64,000 nt of DNA from a bacterium (GTDB taxonomy: Bacteria > UBP6 > UBA1177). Numbering within the stretch: the stretch's first letter is position 1; the number at the start of each line of letters is the position of its first letter. The stretch is from contig JAFYIZ010000047.1 of the NCBI GenBank assembly GCA_017538365.1, positions 142,800 to 206,799 of the forward strand. The letters run 5' to 3'. The position numbers were made by a program, and so were the translations under genes. Shown in pieces: positions 36,095 to 44,592 of the stretch. Below the pieces are notes generated by a model. The model saw nothing but the letters and a program-made list of their open reading frames with translations. It did no database searches and was not told the DNA's origin.

Positions 36095-37762
36095 TTATTT
36101 TCCTCCTCTTACACACATTGCATTGTATGAACTGGTTTTCGTTGCAGGAGCTGTAAGACCTGTTTTCGTTGCCATTTTCCAAGCTGATGTTGAAGAGCTT
36201 GTCGCATTTTTGGGAGTCTTTGAAGTCGAACTCCAGAGAGTGATACTGTCAATATCCGGAAAAACCGTTGCAGGAGAATATTTTGCGTAATCCATGATGG
36301 AAATAAGTTCGTTGATGTTGGGAAGTCTCCAGTCTGTATTGCCTCCGAAAGTGAGGTTTTCGCAGTATTCAAGTGCTTCGAGCCATTTCTTTCCAGTTGC
36401 ATTCGATTTTGTCCACTGAAGTCCGCTTGCCGTATCTGTGATTACCAGACCTCCATCGATCTGTTCTTCATTGAAAACGATTGTTCCTTTTCTGAAAACT
36501 TCGCCTCTGACGCATACGGCGTAATTGGTTTTGGTCTCAGCATAGTCGTCGATTCCTGTCATAGTGTTCGGAGAGAAGTTTATTCCGAGACGGGATACCG
36601 TGCTGGAACCTGAAGCATAGAGGGTGTTCGACCAGAAAGCGCCGCTTGTCGGGAAATCGGGGAAAACTGACTCATCGACGAAATTGTAGAAAGAGTAATC
36701 GATTATTGTTGCAAGTTCCTGAATCTCGGGAAGTCTCCAGTCTGTGTATCCGCCGTATTCAAGACCTTCGCAGTAACTTACTGCTTCTTCAAATGTTGCA
36801 AGTGTTCCGTTGTAGGTTTTCTGCCATTCAAGACCGGTGTTGCTGTCAATGTTGGTCGGATTTGTGTTTGTGCCGCCGGTTGTGAAGTTTCTTGCAGCAC
36901 AGGTATCTGTACGCTGCGGATCCTGTCCGAAATATCCAGATTCAGGATTGCTGTCGCACTCTTCAAGCGGTTTGTTGTCGGTTCCGTAGCAGAGAGCAGC
37001 ACCGGTGCAGGAGAGAGTGTAGGGTTCCTGTACAACTTCGGGTTCTTCGGTAGGATCGTCCGTAGGCTCTTCAGTAGGTTCCTCTGTTGGTTCGTCCGTA
37101 GGCTCGGTCGTTGGTTCGTCAGTAGGTTCTGCGGTTGGTTCATCGGTCGGCTCAGTTGTCGGTTCGATCGGGCTTGTGCCGGTTTCAACCAGTATAAAAG
37201 CATAACTTGAGAAGTGTCCCGCATTCATCATAATCGGGTCTCCTGCCATAATCGGGTCGCCGCCCATAATCGGATCACCGGCCATAATCGGATCCCCTGC
37301 CATTATCGGGTCACCGCCCATGATCGGATCGCCGCCTGCTTCGCGGTGAGACCATTTTGTTCCTGCGAGGAATGCCGGAACTACCGCCATATTTTCGGGA
37401 ACAGTCGTGTAGGTCGAGTCAATAGTCAGCGTGATCGTTACATCTTTGTTGAAGACAAGGCCTGTTGGCTCGAAAGTTACGACCTTTGAAACAAGTTTGT
37501 CTTCATCGGGGAAACTTTTTTTCTCAAAAAGTGTCATCGTGATCTCAGTGTCTTGATCAAGAGCACCGGCAGGAATTTCGATCTTAGCGGCTCCGCCCTC
37601 AGTTTCGATTGTGCCGCCGTCTGTTGCCGAAACAGTCATTTTTGTAGAGGTGATCTGCTGTTTTTCACCGTTGTTTTCAGGCTCTTTTTCTTTTTTGCTG
37701 CTTCCGCATGCAGAGAGAACAAGAATCAAAACCATGAAAATTGAAATCAGGAACTTTTTCAT
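36095..37762 (-). CDS. Lipoprotein with ZU5-like domain, GDPIM repeats, Thr/Glu/Pro stalk and two DUF1566 domains
   Basis: 555 residues from the ATG at 37762 (GGAGGAG upstream). Signal peptide with lipobox LSAC (Cys about residue 19). Residues about 40-130 read like a ZU5-type beta domain (GGTIETEGGAAKIEIPAGAL). Then six perfect-length hexapeptide repeats (G/A)GDPIM, then a PT-rich stalk of about 45 residues built from TEPTDEP units, then two DUF1566 (Lcl-type) domains, each with the YGGYTDWRLPEIQEL or FGGNTDWRLPNINEL signature and C-terminal CVRG. DUF1566 is found on secreted and surface proteins and includes adhesion-related Lcl. It is the first gene of a unit with the MFS transporter. Confidence 0.85.
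   Translation of the reverse strand: MKKFLISIFMVLILVLSACGSSKKEKEPENNGEKQQITSTKMTVSATDGGTIETEGGAAKIEIPAGALDQDTEITMTLFEKKSFPDEDKLVSKVVTFEPTGLVFNKDVTITLTIDSTYTTVPENMAVVPAFLAGTKWSHREAGGDPIMGGDPIMAGDPIMAGDPIMGGDPIMAGDPIMMNAGHFSSYAFILVETGTSPIEPTTEPTDEPTAEPTDEPTTEPTDEPTEEPTEEPTDDPTEEPEVVQEPYTLSCTGAALCYGTDNKPLEECDSNPESGYFGQDPQRTDTCAARNFTTGGTNTNPTNIDSNTGLEWQKTYNGTLATFEEAVSYCEGLEYGGYTDWRLPEIQELATIIDYSFYNFVDESVFPDFPTSGAFWSNTLYASGSSTVSRLGINFSPNTMTGIDDYAETKTNYAVCVRGEVFRKGTIVFNEEQIDGGLVITDTASGLQWTKSNATGKKWLEALEYCENLTFGGNTDWRLPNINELISIMDYAKYSPATVFPDIDSITLWSSTSKTPKNATSSSTSAWKMATKTGLTAPATKTSSYNAMCVRGGK
37229..37336 (-). repeat. Six tandem 18-bp repeats encoding (G/A)GDPIM
   Basis: Six in-frame 18-base units lie head to tail inside the lipoprotein gene. 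They differ mainly at third codon positions (ATC/ATT/ATA, GGT/GGC/GGA), so the peptide is more conserved than the DNA. This suggests selection on protein sequence rather than fresh slippage. Confidence 0.9.
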
Positions 37763-37791
37763 TTTCTCCTCCATTAAAAAAATAACGGAAA

Positions 37792-37819
37792 ATTATAGTG
37801 AGAAGCGGTTTTAAATCAA
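37792..37819 (-). promoter_or_regulatory. Promoter of the DUF1566 lipoprotein-MFS unit
   Basis: Minus strand TTGATT (37819-37814), 16-nt spacer, perfect TATAAT (37797-37792). Its -35 lies only four bases from the -35 of the divergent aroA promoter. Confidence 0.6.
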
Positions 37820-37823
37820 TAAT

Positions 37824-37851
37824 TTGATTTAGTGGAGCCCTATGGCATAAT
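37824..37851 (+). promoter_or_regulatory. aroA promoter
   Basis: TTGATT (37824-37829), 16-nt spacer, CATAAT (37846-37851); GAGAGGA precedes the ATG at 37874. Confidence 0.5.
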
Positions 37852-37873
37852 TGCGCGGTTTTTGAGAGGAATC

Positions 37874-39037
37874 ATGCTGCTGAACGAATTTATTCCGGTA
37901 GATAAAAGCTCGGCGATAAGGGCATTTCTTTTTTCGCTTTTTACTGATGACGATGTCGAAGTGATCTGCGGCAGCGTTCTTCCCGAAGATGTGATTTCTG
38001 CAATTAACTGCCTGAATTTATTCGGTAAAATTGTTGAGCAAAATGGCGTGAGTTTCAAAATTTCTAGTAAAGCGAAGAAGCCTGTTAAAGCAATCGACTG
38101 CGGAAATTCGGCGACGATGATGCACATTCTGATGGGGATTTCGGTTTATCTCGGAGATGATTTTGAACTCACAGGTGACAAATCCTTAATGTCGCGTAAT
38201 CACAGCGATTTTTCTGAGGCTGCAAAACTTTATCACGGAAATTTTGTTGAAACAACTCTCACGAAAGAGAGTGCCCAGCTCAAGTCTTTTCACCTGATCT
38301 CGATGCTGAAGAACGGCGGAAAACTTCATTTTAAGAGCAGGACACGCAGGAATACCGAAGATCTTCTCACCAAAATGGGGGCGAAAATCGTTGAAAATCA
38401 GAATTGCATTGAAGTTTTTTCCCTTGAAACTCTGCACGGCTATTCAGTTGAGATCAAACTTGATCCGTCGTCAGCTTTCATTACCGCGTGCGCCGCTTTT
38501 GTTTTCGGAAGATCGTTTGAAATTTCAAATATTTATCACGATGATTCGCGCATGACACCTTTTCTGTTGCTTCAAAATGCCGGTTTTGACATAAAGATCG
38601 AAGAAGATGCTGATTCTTTCAAAGTTTCCGGAACTCCGCTTTGCAAAGAAATGCACGATATAAATGTTTCTAAAGATCAAGTTGCCGAGATCATTGATGA
38701 AATACCTTTTATTGCCTTCATTGTGGCACGAATCGGAAAAACATTCACAGTAAAAAATGCATCGTGGCTCAGAAACAAGGAGAGCGACCGCATCAGCGAG
38801 AGCGTAAAGAGGTTTTCTCTTACGTTTGAAACTGAGGAGTTTACCGATGGTTTCAGCGTTTCAGGTGCTGCAGGACACGCTTTGAAAGGCGATATCCCGC
38901 ACAGTTTTGATCACAGGATGGAGATGCTTTCAAGTTTGATAGCACTTGATAACGGTGTAGATTTTAAAATGAATGCTTCCTATAAAATTTCATTTCCAAA
39001 ATTTTACGAACTTTTTAAATATTTGAAAAATGACTAA
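37874..39037 (+). CDS. aroA: 3-phosphoshikimate 1-carboxyvinyltransferase (EPSP synthase), divergent
   Basis: 387 residues from the ATG at 37874. It joins shikimate 3-phosphate and PEP, the sixth step to chorismate. Recognisable sites are DKSSAIRA (Lys, Ser and Arg at the spacing of E. coli 22/23/27), SAQLKS (Gln171), SSAFITACAA, DEIPFIA (catalytic Asp313), RNKESDRI (Glu341), DHRMEM and a Lys in SYKISFPKF. The PEP loop reads GNSATMMH where E. coli has LGNAGTAMR: Gly96 is Ala and Arg100 is His. GDKSLMSRNH replaces the usual GD-x-S-L-x-x-RPM. It is shorter than the usual 427. Ala at position 96 is known from glyphosate-insensitive enzymes. It overlaps aroQ by 8 bases. Confidence 0.87.
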   Translation: MLLNEFIPVDKSSAIRAFLFSLFTDDDVEVICGSVLPEDVISAINCLNLFGKIVEQNGVSFKISSKAKKPVKAIDCGNSATMMHILMGISVYLGDDFELTGDKSLMSRNHSDFSEAAKLYHGNFVETTLTKESAQLKSFHLISMLKNGGKLHFKSRTRRNTEDLLTKMGAKIVENQNCIEVFSLETLHGYSVEIKLDPSSAFITACAAFVFGRSFEISNIYHDDSRMTPFLLLQNAGFDIKIEEDADSFKVSGTPLCKEMHDINVSKDQVAEIIDEIPFIAFIVARIGKTFTVKNASWLRNKESDRISESVKRFSLTFETEEFTDGFSVSGAAGHALKGDIPHSFDHRMEMLSSLIALDNGVDFKMNASYKISFPKFYELFKYLKND

Positions 39038-39278
39038 TGAAATCAAAGAGTTAAGAGCTAAACTCGATTTGCTTGATGACAAAATTTCCGATCTCATTTC
39101 GGAAAGAGTCAAAACCGCAAGAAAAATCGTTGAAATCAAAGGCAGAAACGATATGCCGAAAGACGATTTTTCAAGAGAAAGCGCTATTTTGAATCGTATT
39201 TCGGAACTTCACCCCGAAAATTCGGAACTTTTGAAAGAAATCTACGGGAGAATATTCGATTGGGTGAAAAATCACTAA
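39030..39278 (+). CDS. aroQ: Chorismate mutase, AroQ type
   Basis: 82 residues. All-helical enzyme that converts chorismate to prephenate. Conserved positions are Arg9 in ELRAKLDLLDDKI, Arg26 in ISERVKTARKIVEIKG with its Lys, and DDFSRESAILNRI, where Arg-Glu bind substrate. The length is that of a stand-alone domain. The start lies 8 bases inside aroA, so the two consecutive chorismate steps are translationally coupled. No prephenate dehydratase or dehydrogenase is fused or nearby. Confidence 0.9.
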   Translation: MTNEIKELRAKLDLLDDKISDLISERVKTARKIVEIKGRNDMPKDDFSRESAILNRISELHPENSELLKEIYGRIFDWVKNH

Positions 39279-40315
39279 ATAAGGGAAAATATTTAAGAAA
39301 ATTAGAATTTATCCTTATAGTTTCAATCTCTTTTTTCCTCTATTTTCTGCTGAAAGAGACGCCTCAAAAAGAGGAAATTCCCAAAATTCAGGAGCCGGAA
39401 ACCGTTCACGCTCAAGTTGAGCCGGAAAAGCCTGAAACTGAAGAAAAAATTTCAGTTTATTTCGACAGAGACGTTCAAACAATAGTTGAAAAAATGATAA
39501 AAAGTGCCCAAAAAACGATCGATGCGGCGACTTACACTTATTCTCGGAATGAAATAACGGAACTTTTGGAAAAGCAGGCTTCAGAAGGAGTGAAAGTGCG
39601 TCTTGCGGCGGGAAAAAACAAGGATAAAACTCTTCCCGCGTTCGATTTTTCGCTCGCAAAAACGGATAAAGGGATCTATCACCCGAAATTTTTCGTTTTT
39701 GATGACAAGGACGTGCTGATCCTTTCTGCAAATATCTCTTCTTCATCTGACGCTTCGAACAACGCCGTTCTTTTCAGAAACGTTCCCGAGGCAGCCGCGA
39801 TACTTAGAAGCGAGATCGACGATGTTTTTGCAGGAATTGTCGGAAAAAGGTGCGCTGAAGGCTGCGGTACTGAGATCGGAACGATAATTTTCAATCCGGG
39901 AAAGGGTTGTGTGAAGGTGCGCGACGAATTTCTTGCCGCAGAAAAATCGGTAAAAGGGGCGGTTTATACCGTGACACAGAAAAATCCGATCATCACAGGG
40001 CTTAAAAAAGCGGTTAAGCGCGGTATCGGGGTGCAGCTCATCATAGACAACTGGCGCGGAGAAGACGGAAAAATCGTAAATAAAAAAGCGGCGAATTACC
40101 TTGAAAGTATCGGTATAAAACTCAAATACGACGAGCCAGAAAGCCGTGACGAGCATCTTTTTCACCACAAATTCGCCGAGATCGATGAAAAAACGGCAGT
40201 TTTCGGATCAATGAACTGGACCGCTTCGGCGTGTTACAGAAACCGCGAAATAATCGTCATTTCAAAAGATCCGTTCATTGCTGCCTCTTTTGCCGGTTAT
40301 TTCGATAAATTCTGA
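39260..40315 (+). CDS. Membrane-anchored phospholipase D-like protein with two HKD motifs
   Basis: 351 residues. The only usable start in frame is TTG at 39260, nine bases after GGGAG and 19 bases inside aroQ. An N-terminal helix (about residues 16-31) anchors the protein; a Glu/Pro-rich linker follows. Two PLD domains carry HPKFFVFDDKD (HxK, about residue 137) and HHKFAEID (HxK-x4-D, about 296), with SGSMNWTASA-type GSMNWT after the second. PLD enzymes hydrolyse phosphodiesters in lipids or nucleic acids; the single-anchor bacterial type is often a nuclease or lipase. Why it is coupled to aroQ is unclear. Confidence 0.85.
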   Translation: MGEKSLNKGKYLRKLEFILIVSISFFLYFLLKETPQKEEIPKIQEPETVHAQVEPEKPETEEKISVYFDRDVQTIVEKMIKSAQKTIDAATYTYSRNEITELLEKQASEGVKVRLAAGKNKDKTLPAFDFSLAKTDKGIYHPKFFVFDDKDVLILSANISSSSDASNNAVLFRNVPEAAAILRSEIDDVFAGIVGKRCAEGCGTEIGTIIFNPGKGCVKVRDEFLAAEKSVKGAVYTVTQKNPIITGLKKAVKRGIGVQLIIDNWRGEDGKIVNKKAANYLESIGIKLKYDEPESRDEHLFHHKFAEIDEKTAVFGSMNWTASACYRNREIIVISKDPFIAASFAGYFDKF

Positions 40316-40336
40316 TTTTTTGTTCAGCCGATTTCT

Positions 40337-40364
40337 TTGTAAAAATTTTCAAACAATATAAAGT
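40337..40364 (+). promoter_or_regulatory. Promoter of the Lon-like protease gene
   Basis: TTGTAA (40337-40342), 16-nt spacer, TAAAGT (40359-40364); AGGAGGT lies before the ATG at 40396. Confidence 0.4.
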
Positions 40365-40395
40365 GCCCTGTTTTTGTGAATTGAAGGAGGTAAAA

Positions 40396-42776
40396 ATGAA
40401 GCCGGCGCTTAAAGAACTTAAACCGAAAGATTTGAGATACTATCCCGAACTTGCCAAATATAAAGGCAAAACTACCAAAGATATCAAGCCAGTTTCGCTT
40501 TTTTCATTCCAGAAAAGGGGATTCGAAGCGCTTGATTTCGGAATGGATGTCCGCAAAAAAGGTTTCAATATTTATGTCGCAGGAGATCCGGGAAGCGGAA
40601 AAACTTCGAATGTAAAGAAATATATCGAGGATGTCGCAAAGCATCTGCCTGTTCCCGATGATCTGCTTTATGTTTACAACTTCGAGGATTACGATTCGCC
40701 GAACATGCTTTTCATGAAGGCGGGAAGCGGCGAAAAGTTCATCAAAGACATGGACGAGCTTCTTGACGGCTTCATCGAACAGATTCCGAGACAGATGGAA
40801 AGCGAGAATTTCGAGAGTCTGCGTGCCGAAGTAGCCCAGACATACCGCGACAGAATGCAGAAAAGTTATAATGAACTTGAAGCAGAGGCGGCAAAACTCG
40901 ATTTCGCACTGAGTTCTACCGAAAACGGTCTTGTGCTGAATCCGATAGTTGACGGAAAACCGATAAACAAAGAGGAATACGAGTCTCTTGACGAAAGCAA
41001 CAAAGAAAAAATAAGGAAAAACGAGAGCGCGCTTCAGGAAAAGCTGATTGCATATTTCCATCAGGACAGAAAGAACGAGAAGGAATACAAGGAAAAAATG
41101 AGCGATCTGCAGCGCACGACTGTTAAAAAGATAATTTCCGAGCCGCTGAACGACCTTGCTAAAAAATACGGCAAAAATGAAGGAGTCAGGGAATATCTCG
41201 ATTCGATCGCAGAGTTTACAATCAATAACTTTTCCGATTTTTTCACTTACCGCGATTTCCTCGAAGGAAAAGTCGATCCGATGAAGACGCTTATTCCCGA
41301 TTTTAAGGAATACAAGGTCAATCTGCTCATCAACAACAAGGATCTGAAAGGAGCTCCGGTAATTTACGAGACAAATCCGACTTTCCAGAACATCATCGGA
41401 TATTTCGAATACGAAGAGAACCACAATTCGCTTTTCACCGATTTCACGAGGCTGAAACCGGGTGCTCTGCACCGCGCAAACGGCGGATTTCTGATAATCC
41501 AGGCCGACGACATTCTGAAAAACTACTACGCATGGACCGCTTTGAAACGCGCTGTCCGCAACAGGTTGATAAAAATCGAGGATATGGACGCAGATTTCAA
41601 ATACCGCGTGATTTCAGCACCTAATCCTGAGGCTGTTCCGCTTGAAATCAAGGTCGTTCTTATCGGAGACGAAGAAATTTACCATCTGCTTTACGAGCGT
41701 GACCCCGAGTTTAGGCGTATTTTCAAGGTCAAAGCTGATTTTGAGTCCGTTGTCGATGTCAACGCTTCAACGACAGACACTCTCATCGGTTTCATTTCGA
41801 GAATCGTCAACGACGACTGCGAGCTTCCGTTCGATCTGTCGGCTATAAGAAGACTTCTTTTCTATAGTTCGAGACGCGCCGAAGACCAGACAAAATACAG
41901 AGTTCACGCAAGCGATATCGTTGAAATCATTGTGGAAGCTGTTTACTGGGCGCAGCACAAAAACAAGAAAGTGGTTTCGGAAGACATGGTTATTACCGCG
42001 ATAGAAAGCCGCGAAAAAAGATACGACAGATTCCGCGAACACTACTTCGAATCGATAAAGAAAGGAACGATTCTGATAGATGTCAAAGGAGCGAAAGTAG
42101 GGCAGATCAACGGTCTTGCGGTTTATCAGATAGGCGATTTCAGTTTCGGAATCCCGTCGAGAATCACGGCTAAGGCTTTGCAGGTCAGAGAGAGATCGTA
42201 AATATCGAGCGCGAAGCGATGCTTTCAGGTGCTATTCACGACAAAGGTTCAATGATTTTGGCAGGTTACCTGGGCGGGCTCTTTGCTGTCAAAAAGCCGC
42301 TTTCTTTCTCAGCTTCAATCGCGTTCGAGCAGAGTTACGGCGGAGTCGACGGCGACAGTGCAAGTTCAACCGAGCTTTACGCGCTCATGTCGGCACTCGG
42401 CGATGTTCCGATAAAGCAGTCGATCGCAGTCACCGGTTCAATCAACCAGATGGGTGAAATTCAGCCTATAGGCGGTGTAAATGAAAAGATTGAAGGCTTC
42501 TTTGAAATCTGCAATCTTCGCGGACTTACTGGCGATCAAGGTGTCATGATCCCGATTCAGAATGTTGCGAACCTCAACCTAAGCGATGATGTTGTCAAAG
42601 CGGTCGAAAACGGCAAATTCCACATTTACGCAATCAAGAACGTTCTTGAAGGAATCGAGATTCTGACCGGTGTTCCGGCGGGAACGAGAGGAAAAGACGG
42701 CAAATTCACGAAAGGTTCGGTCTTTGAAAAAATAGATGCAAAACTTGAAGCACTCAGAGGAGACGGAGAGAAATAA
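40396..42776 (+). pseudogene. Lon-like ATP-dependent protease (AAA_32/Lon_C), interrupted by a frameshift
   Basis: The first frame (40396-42201) holds the N-terminal part and AAA+ domain with Walker A GDPGSGKT. It ends at TAA just after RITAKALQVRER. The rest is in the -1 frame: reading it back from the ATG at 42219 gives EIVNIEREAMLSG directly joined to the first part, with the protease dyad Ser47 (GGVDGDSASS) and Lys90 (GVNEKIEGF) counted from that ATG. The family reads RITA-x5-RGEVVDIERE here, so loss of one G in the AGAGAGAG run (42187-42194) explains it exactly. Both halves are otherwise clean, so the damage is recent, a sequencing or assembly error, or a programmed shift. It degrades unfolded proteins if intact. 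AGGAGGT supports the start. Confidence 0.85.
42187..42194 (+). other. Frameshift site in the Lon-like gene (AG dinucleotide run)
   Basis: AGAGAGAG at 42187-42194. The codon series GTC-AGA-GAG-AGA-TCG-TAA stops here, while GAG-ATC-GTA-AAT in the -1 frame restores the conserved protease sequence. No classical X-XXY-YYZ slippery heptamer is present. Confidence 0.8.
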
Positions 42777-43063
42777 TGTCAACAGTAAACATCAACTACA
42801 AACCGGCAAAACCGGAAGAATACGTCTGGAACTGGATTGATGAGAATCTTGAAAAAATGGTGGCGAGAAAAGTTCCGACCGAAAACATAAGACTTGTTAT
42901 TGATAAACCAAGACAAGTTGTTGAATTTAAAGGAAAAACAATCGCTGGACTTATGACTTTCAAAGAAGGCGTGATCGATATGAACATTGAAATTCCGCTT
43001 CTTTACAGAATGTTCGGTCAAACGATCAGAACTTCGATTCTCGATATTCTTAAATCTATGTAA
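42776..43063 (+). CDS. Small conserved-looking protein of unknown function
   Basis: 95 residues. The start ATG shares its A with the TAA of the Lon-like gene (TAATG), so it is translationally coupled. No signal peptide or membrane helix. The second half (IRLVIDKPRQVVEFKGKTIAGLMTFKEGVIDMNIEIPLLYRMFG) suggests a beta-strand-rich domain followed by a short C-terminal helix. The pattern of a short, soluble protein ending in LLYRMFGQTI with a helix faintly recalls PHA-granule regulator proteins, but this is not good enough for a call. It is followed 14 bases on by the cyclophilin gene. Confidence 0.7.
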   Translation: MSTVNINYKPAKPEEYVWNWIDENLEKMVARKVPTENIRLVIDKPRQVVEFKGKTIAGLMTFKEGVIDMNIEIPLLYRMFGQTIRTSILDILKSM

Positions 43064-43077
43064 TTTGGGAGTTTGAA

Positions 43078-43758
43078 ATGAAAAAAAGTTTTAAAATTAT
43101 TGCTGTTTTTTTGTTATTAGCGGCTCTTTTTCTTGCCGTTTCCTGCGGCGAATCAGAGAAAAAGCCCGATCCGCTTGAAATCACCCACAAAGTTCTGCTT
43201 GAAACAAGCGAAGGAAACATCACGCTCGGTCTTTACGGCAACGGAATGCCTGTCACGGTAGAAAATTTCATCGGCTATGTTGACCGCGGCTTCTACAACG
43301 GTCTTATTTTCCACAGAGTTGTAAAAGGTTTTGTAATTCAGGGCGGCGGACTTGATGAAAATCTGAACGAAAAAGAGACACTTCCGCCGATAAAACTTGA
43401 AATGCCGCCGAGTGCCGAAGTAAAGGACGAATCAGGCAAAGTCACAGGCAGAAAACTTCTTATAAGCCACGACAAATACACTCTTGCAATGGCGAGAAGG
43501 CGTGATCCCGACAGCGCTGCAAGCCAGTTCTACATCACGCTCGAAGCGACTCACAACCTCGATCCGAATCCGAGTTTTGACCAGCCCAACGGCTATGCTC
43601 CTTTCGGAAAAGTTCTCGAGGGTTTTGAAGTCGTTGACAAAATCGGAGCAAAACCGGTAACGAATAAAAACATGTATCAGGGTGTTCCGGTCGAAAACGT
43701 AAAAATCGTAAAAATGAGCGTTGTTGCAAGACCACAGCCGAAAGAGGAGAAAAAATAA
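43078..43758 (+). CDS. Cyclophilin-type peptidyl-prolyl isomerase lipoprotein
   Basis: 226 residues. Signal peptide with lipobox AVSC (Cys about residue 23), so it should sit in the periplasm on a membrane. The cyclophilin core begins at about residue 38; NGLIFHRVVKGFVIQGG contains the catalytic Arg and the FxxQ strand, and AASQFYITLEATHNLD the second conserved stretch. A 20-residue insert (EKETLPPIKLEMPPSAEVKD) lies between them, as in several bacterial cyclophilins. It catalyses proline cis-trans isomerisation for folding exported proteins. Its stop overlaps the start of queD by one base. Confidence 0.92.
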   Translation: MKKSFKIIAVFLLLAALFLAVSCGESEKKPDPLEITHKVLLETSEGNITLGLYGNGMPVTVENFIGYVDRGFYNGLIFHRVVKGFVIQGGGLDENLNEKETLPPIKLEMPPSAEVKDESGKVTGRKLLISHDKYTLAMARRRDPDSAASQFYITLEATHNLDPNPSFDQPNGYAPFGKVLEGFEVVDKIGAKPVTNKNMYQGVPVENVKIVKMSVVARPQPKEEKK

Positions 43759-44135
43759 TGAAACTTGAAGTTTACCGCGAGGTGCAGTTTTCTTCGGCGC
43801 ACCGGCTCAGAAACTATCACGGAAAATGCGAGAATATGCACGGTCACAACTGGCGCGTACGCCTTTTCGTAACGAGGGAAAATCTTGATGAAACGGGCTT
43901 TGTCATGGATTTCAAGGTTCTTGATGCCGTTTTGAAGAAGATTATGGAGCTTCTTGACCATAAGGATTTAAATTCATTGGAAGAATTTCAAACGGTCAAT
44001 CCGACTGCCGAAAACATCGCCCTCCTTATTTTCAGACTTGCCGAAAAAGAAATCTCAGCAATCGATAAAGAAGTGAAAGTTTCAAAGGTCAGTGTCTGGG
44101 AAAGCGATAAATCCTGTGCAATAGTCGAGGCGTAA
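43758..44135 (+). CDS. queD: 6-carboxy-5,6,7,8-tetrahydropterin synthase
   Basis: 125 residues. T-fold enzyme that makes 6-carboxytetrahydropterin from dihydroneopterin triphosphate, the second step to queuosine. Zinc ligands are His15 (SSAHRL), His28 and His30 (MHGHNW), with catalytic Cys24 just before them. Glu in the WESDKSCAIVE segment near the end binds the pterin. The TAATG overlap with the cyclophilin gene indicates coupling. The other queuosine genes are not in the window. A 6-pyruvoyl-type synthase is the only near alternative; Cys24 in KCENMHGH favours QueD. Confidence 0.9.
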   Translation: MKLEVYREVQFSSAHRLRNYHGKCENMHGHNWRVRLFVTRENLDETGFVMDFKVLDAVLKKIMELLDHKDLNSLEEFQTVNPTAENIALLIFRLAEKEISAIDKEVKVSKVSVWESDKSCAIVEA

Positions 44136-44136
44136 A

Positions 44137-44592
44137 GTGAATTTAAGACAAAATGCTGCGGCAGTAATCGAGAACAGTGAAGGGCTGATTCTGGCATGCG
44201 AAAGGCGCAATATCAGAGGTGCTTGGCAGGTTCCTCAGGGTGGAATAGACGAGGGCGAAAGCGCTGAAGAGGCTGTTCTGCGTGAAGTCAGGGAAGAGAC
44301 GGGGATCGACAGTAAATTTTTGAAAATTGTGGCAAAATCTTCAAAAGTCTCCTACCTTTTTCCTCACACTGTGAGCTGGAAATCCAACAAGGGAAAATAT
44401 GATGGTCAGGAACAGGTCTATTTTCATCTGAAAATTGCCGATTCTGGCTGGAAACTTGCTGAAGAAACCGAAGAATTCGTTTCTTTCGAGTGGATTACCA
44501 GAAAAGAGATGATAGAGCGCATCGTTCCGTTCAAAAAAGATTGTTATGTCAAGGCTTTTAAAGAGCTTTTCGGAGAAGATTATGAAAACTGA
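44137..44592 (+). CDS. rppH: RNA pyrophosphohydrolase (Nudix)
   Basis: 151 residues from GTG at 44137, with GAGG in the queD end providing the ribosome site. The Nudix box runs from Gly36: GGIDEGES, then REVREETGI (49-57), giving the full G-x5-E-x7-REUxEE-x-GU pattern. The preceding RRNIRGAWQVPQGG is typical of RppH/NudH and of ApnA hydrolases, which remove pyrophosphate from mRNA 5' ends or split diadenosine polyphosphates. Lys/Trp-rich VSWKSNKGKYDGQEQVYF also matches. It overlaps mazG by 11 bases. Confidence 0.88.
   Translation: MNLRQNAAAVIENSEGLILACERRNIRGAWQVPQGGIDEGESAEEAVLREVREETGIDSKFLKIVAKSSKVSYLFPHTVSWKSNKGKYDGQEQVYFHLKIADSGWKLAEETEEFVSFEWITRKEMIERIVPFKKDCYVKAFKELFGEDYEN

Noticed and set aside
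37229-37336. Possible CRISPR array
   Set aside because: The repeats are contiguous 18-bp units in frame within a protein; there are no spacers.
40504-41472. A 322-codon open frame antisense to the Lon-like AAA+ domain
   Set aside because: No recognisable domain, no ribosome site, and the plus strand has conserved motifs throughout.
42219-42776. The 42219 frame as a separate gene
   Set aside because: It has no ribosome site, and conserved residues (EIVNIERE) continue upstream of its first ATG into the -1 frame of the preceding gene.
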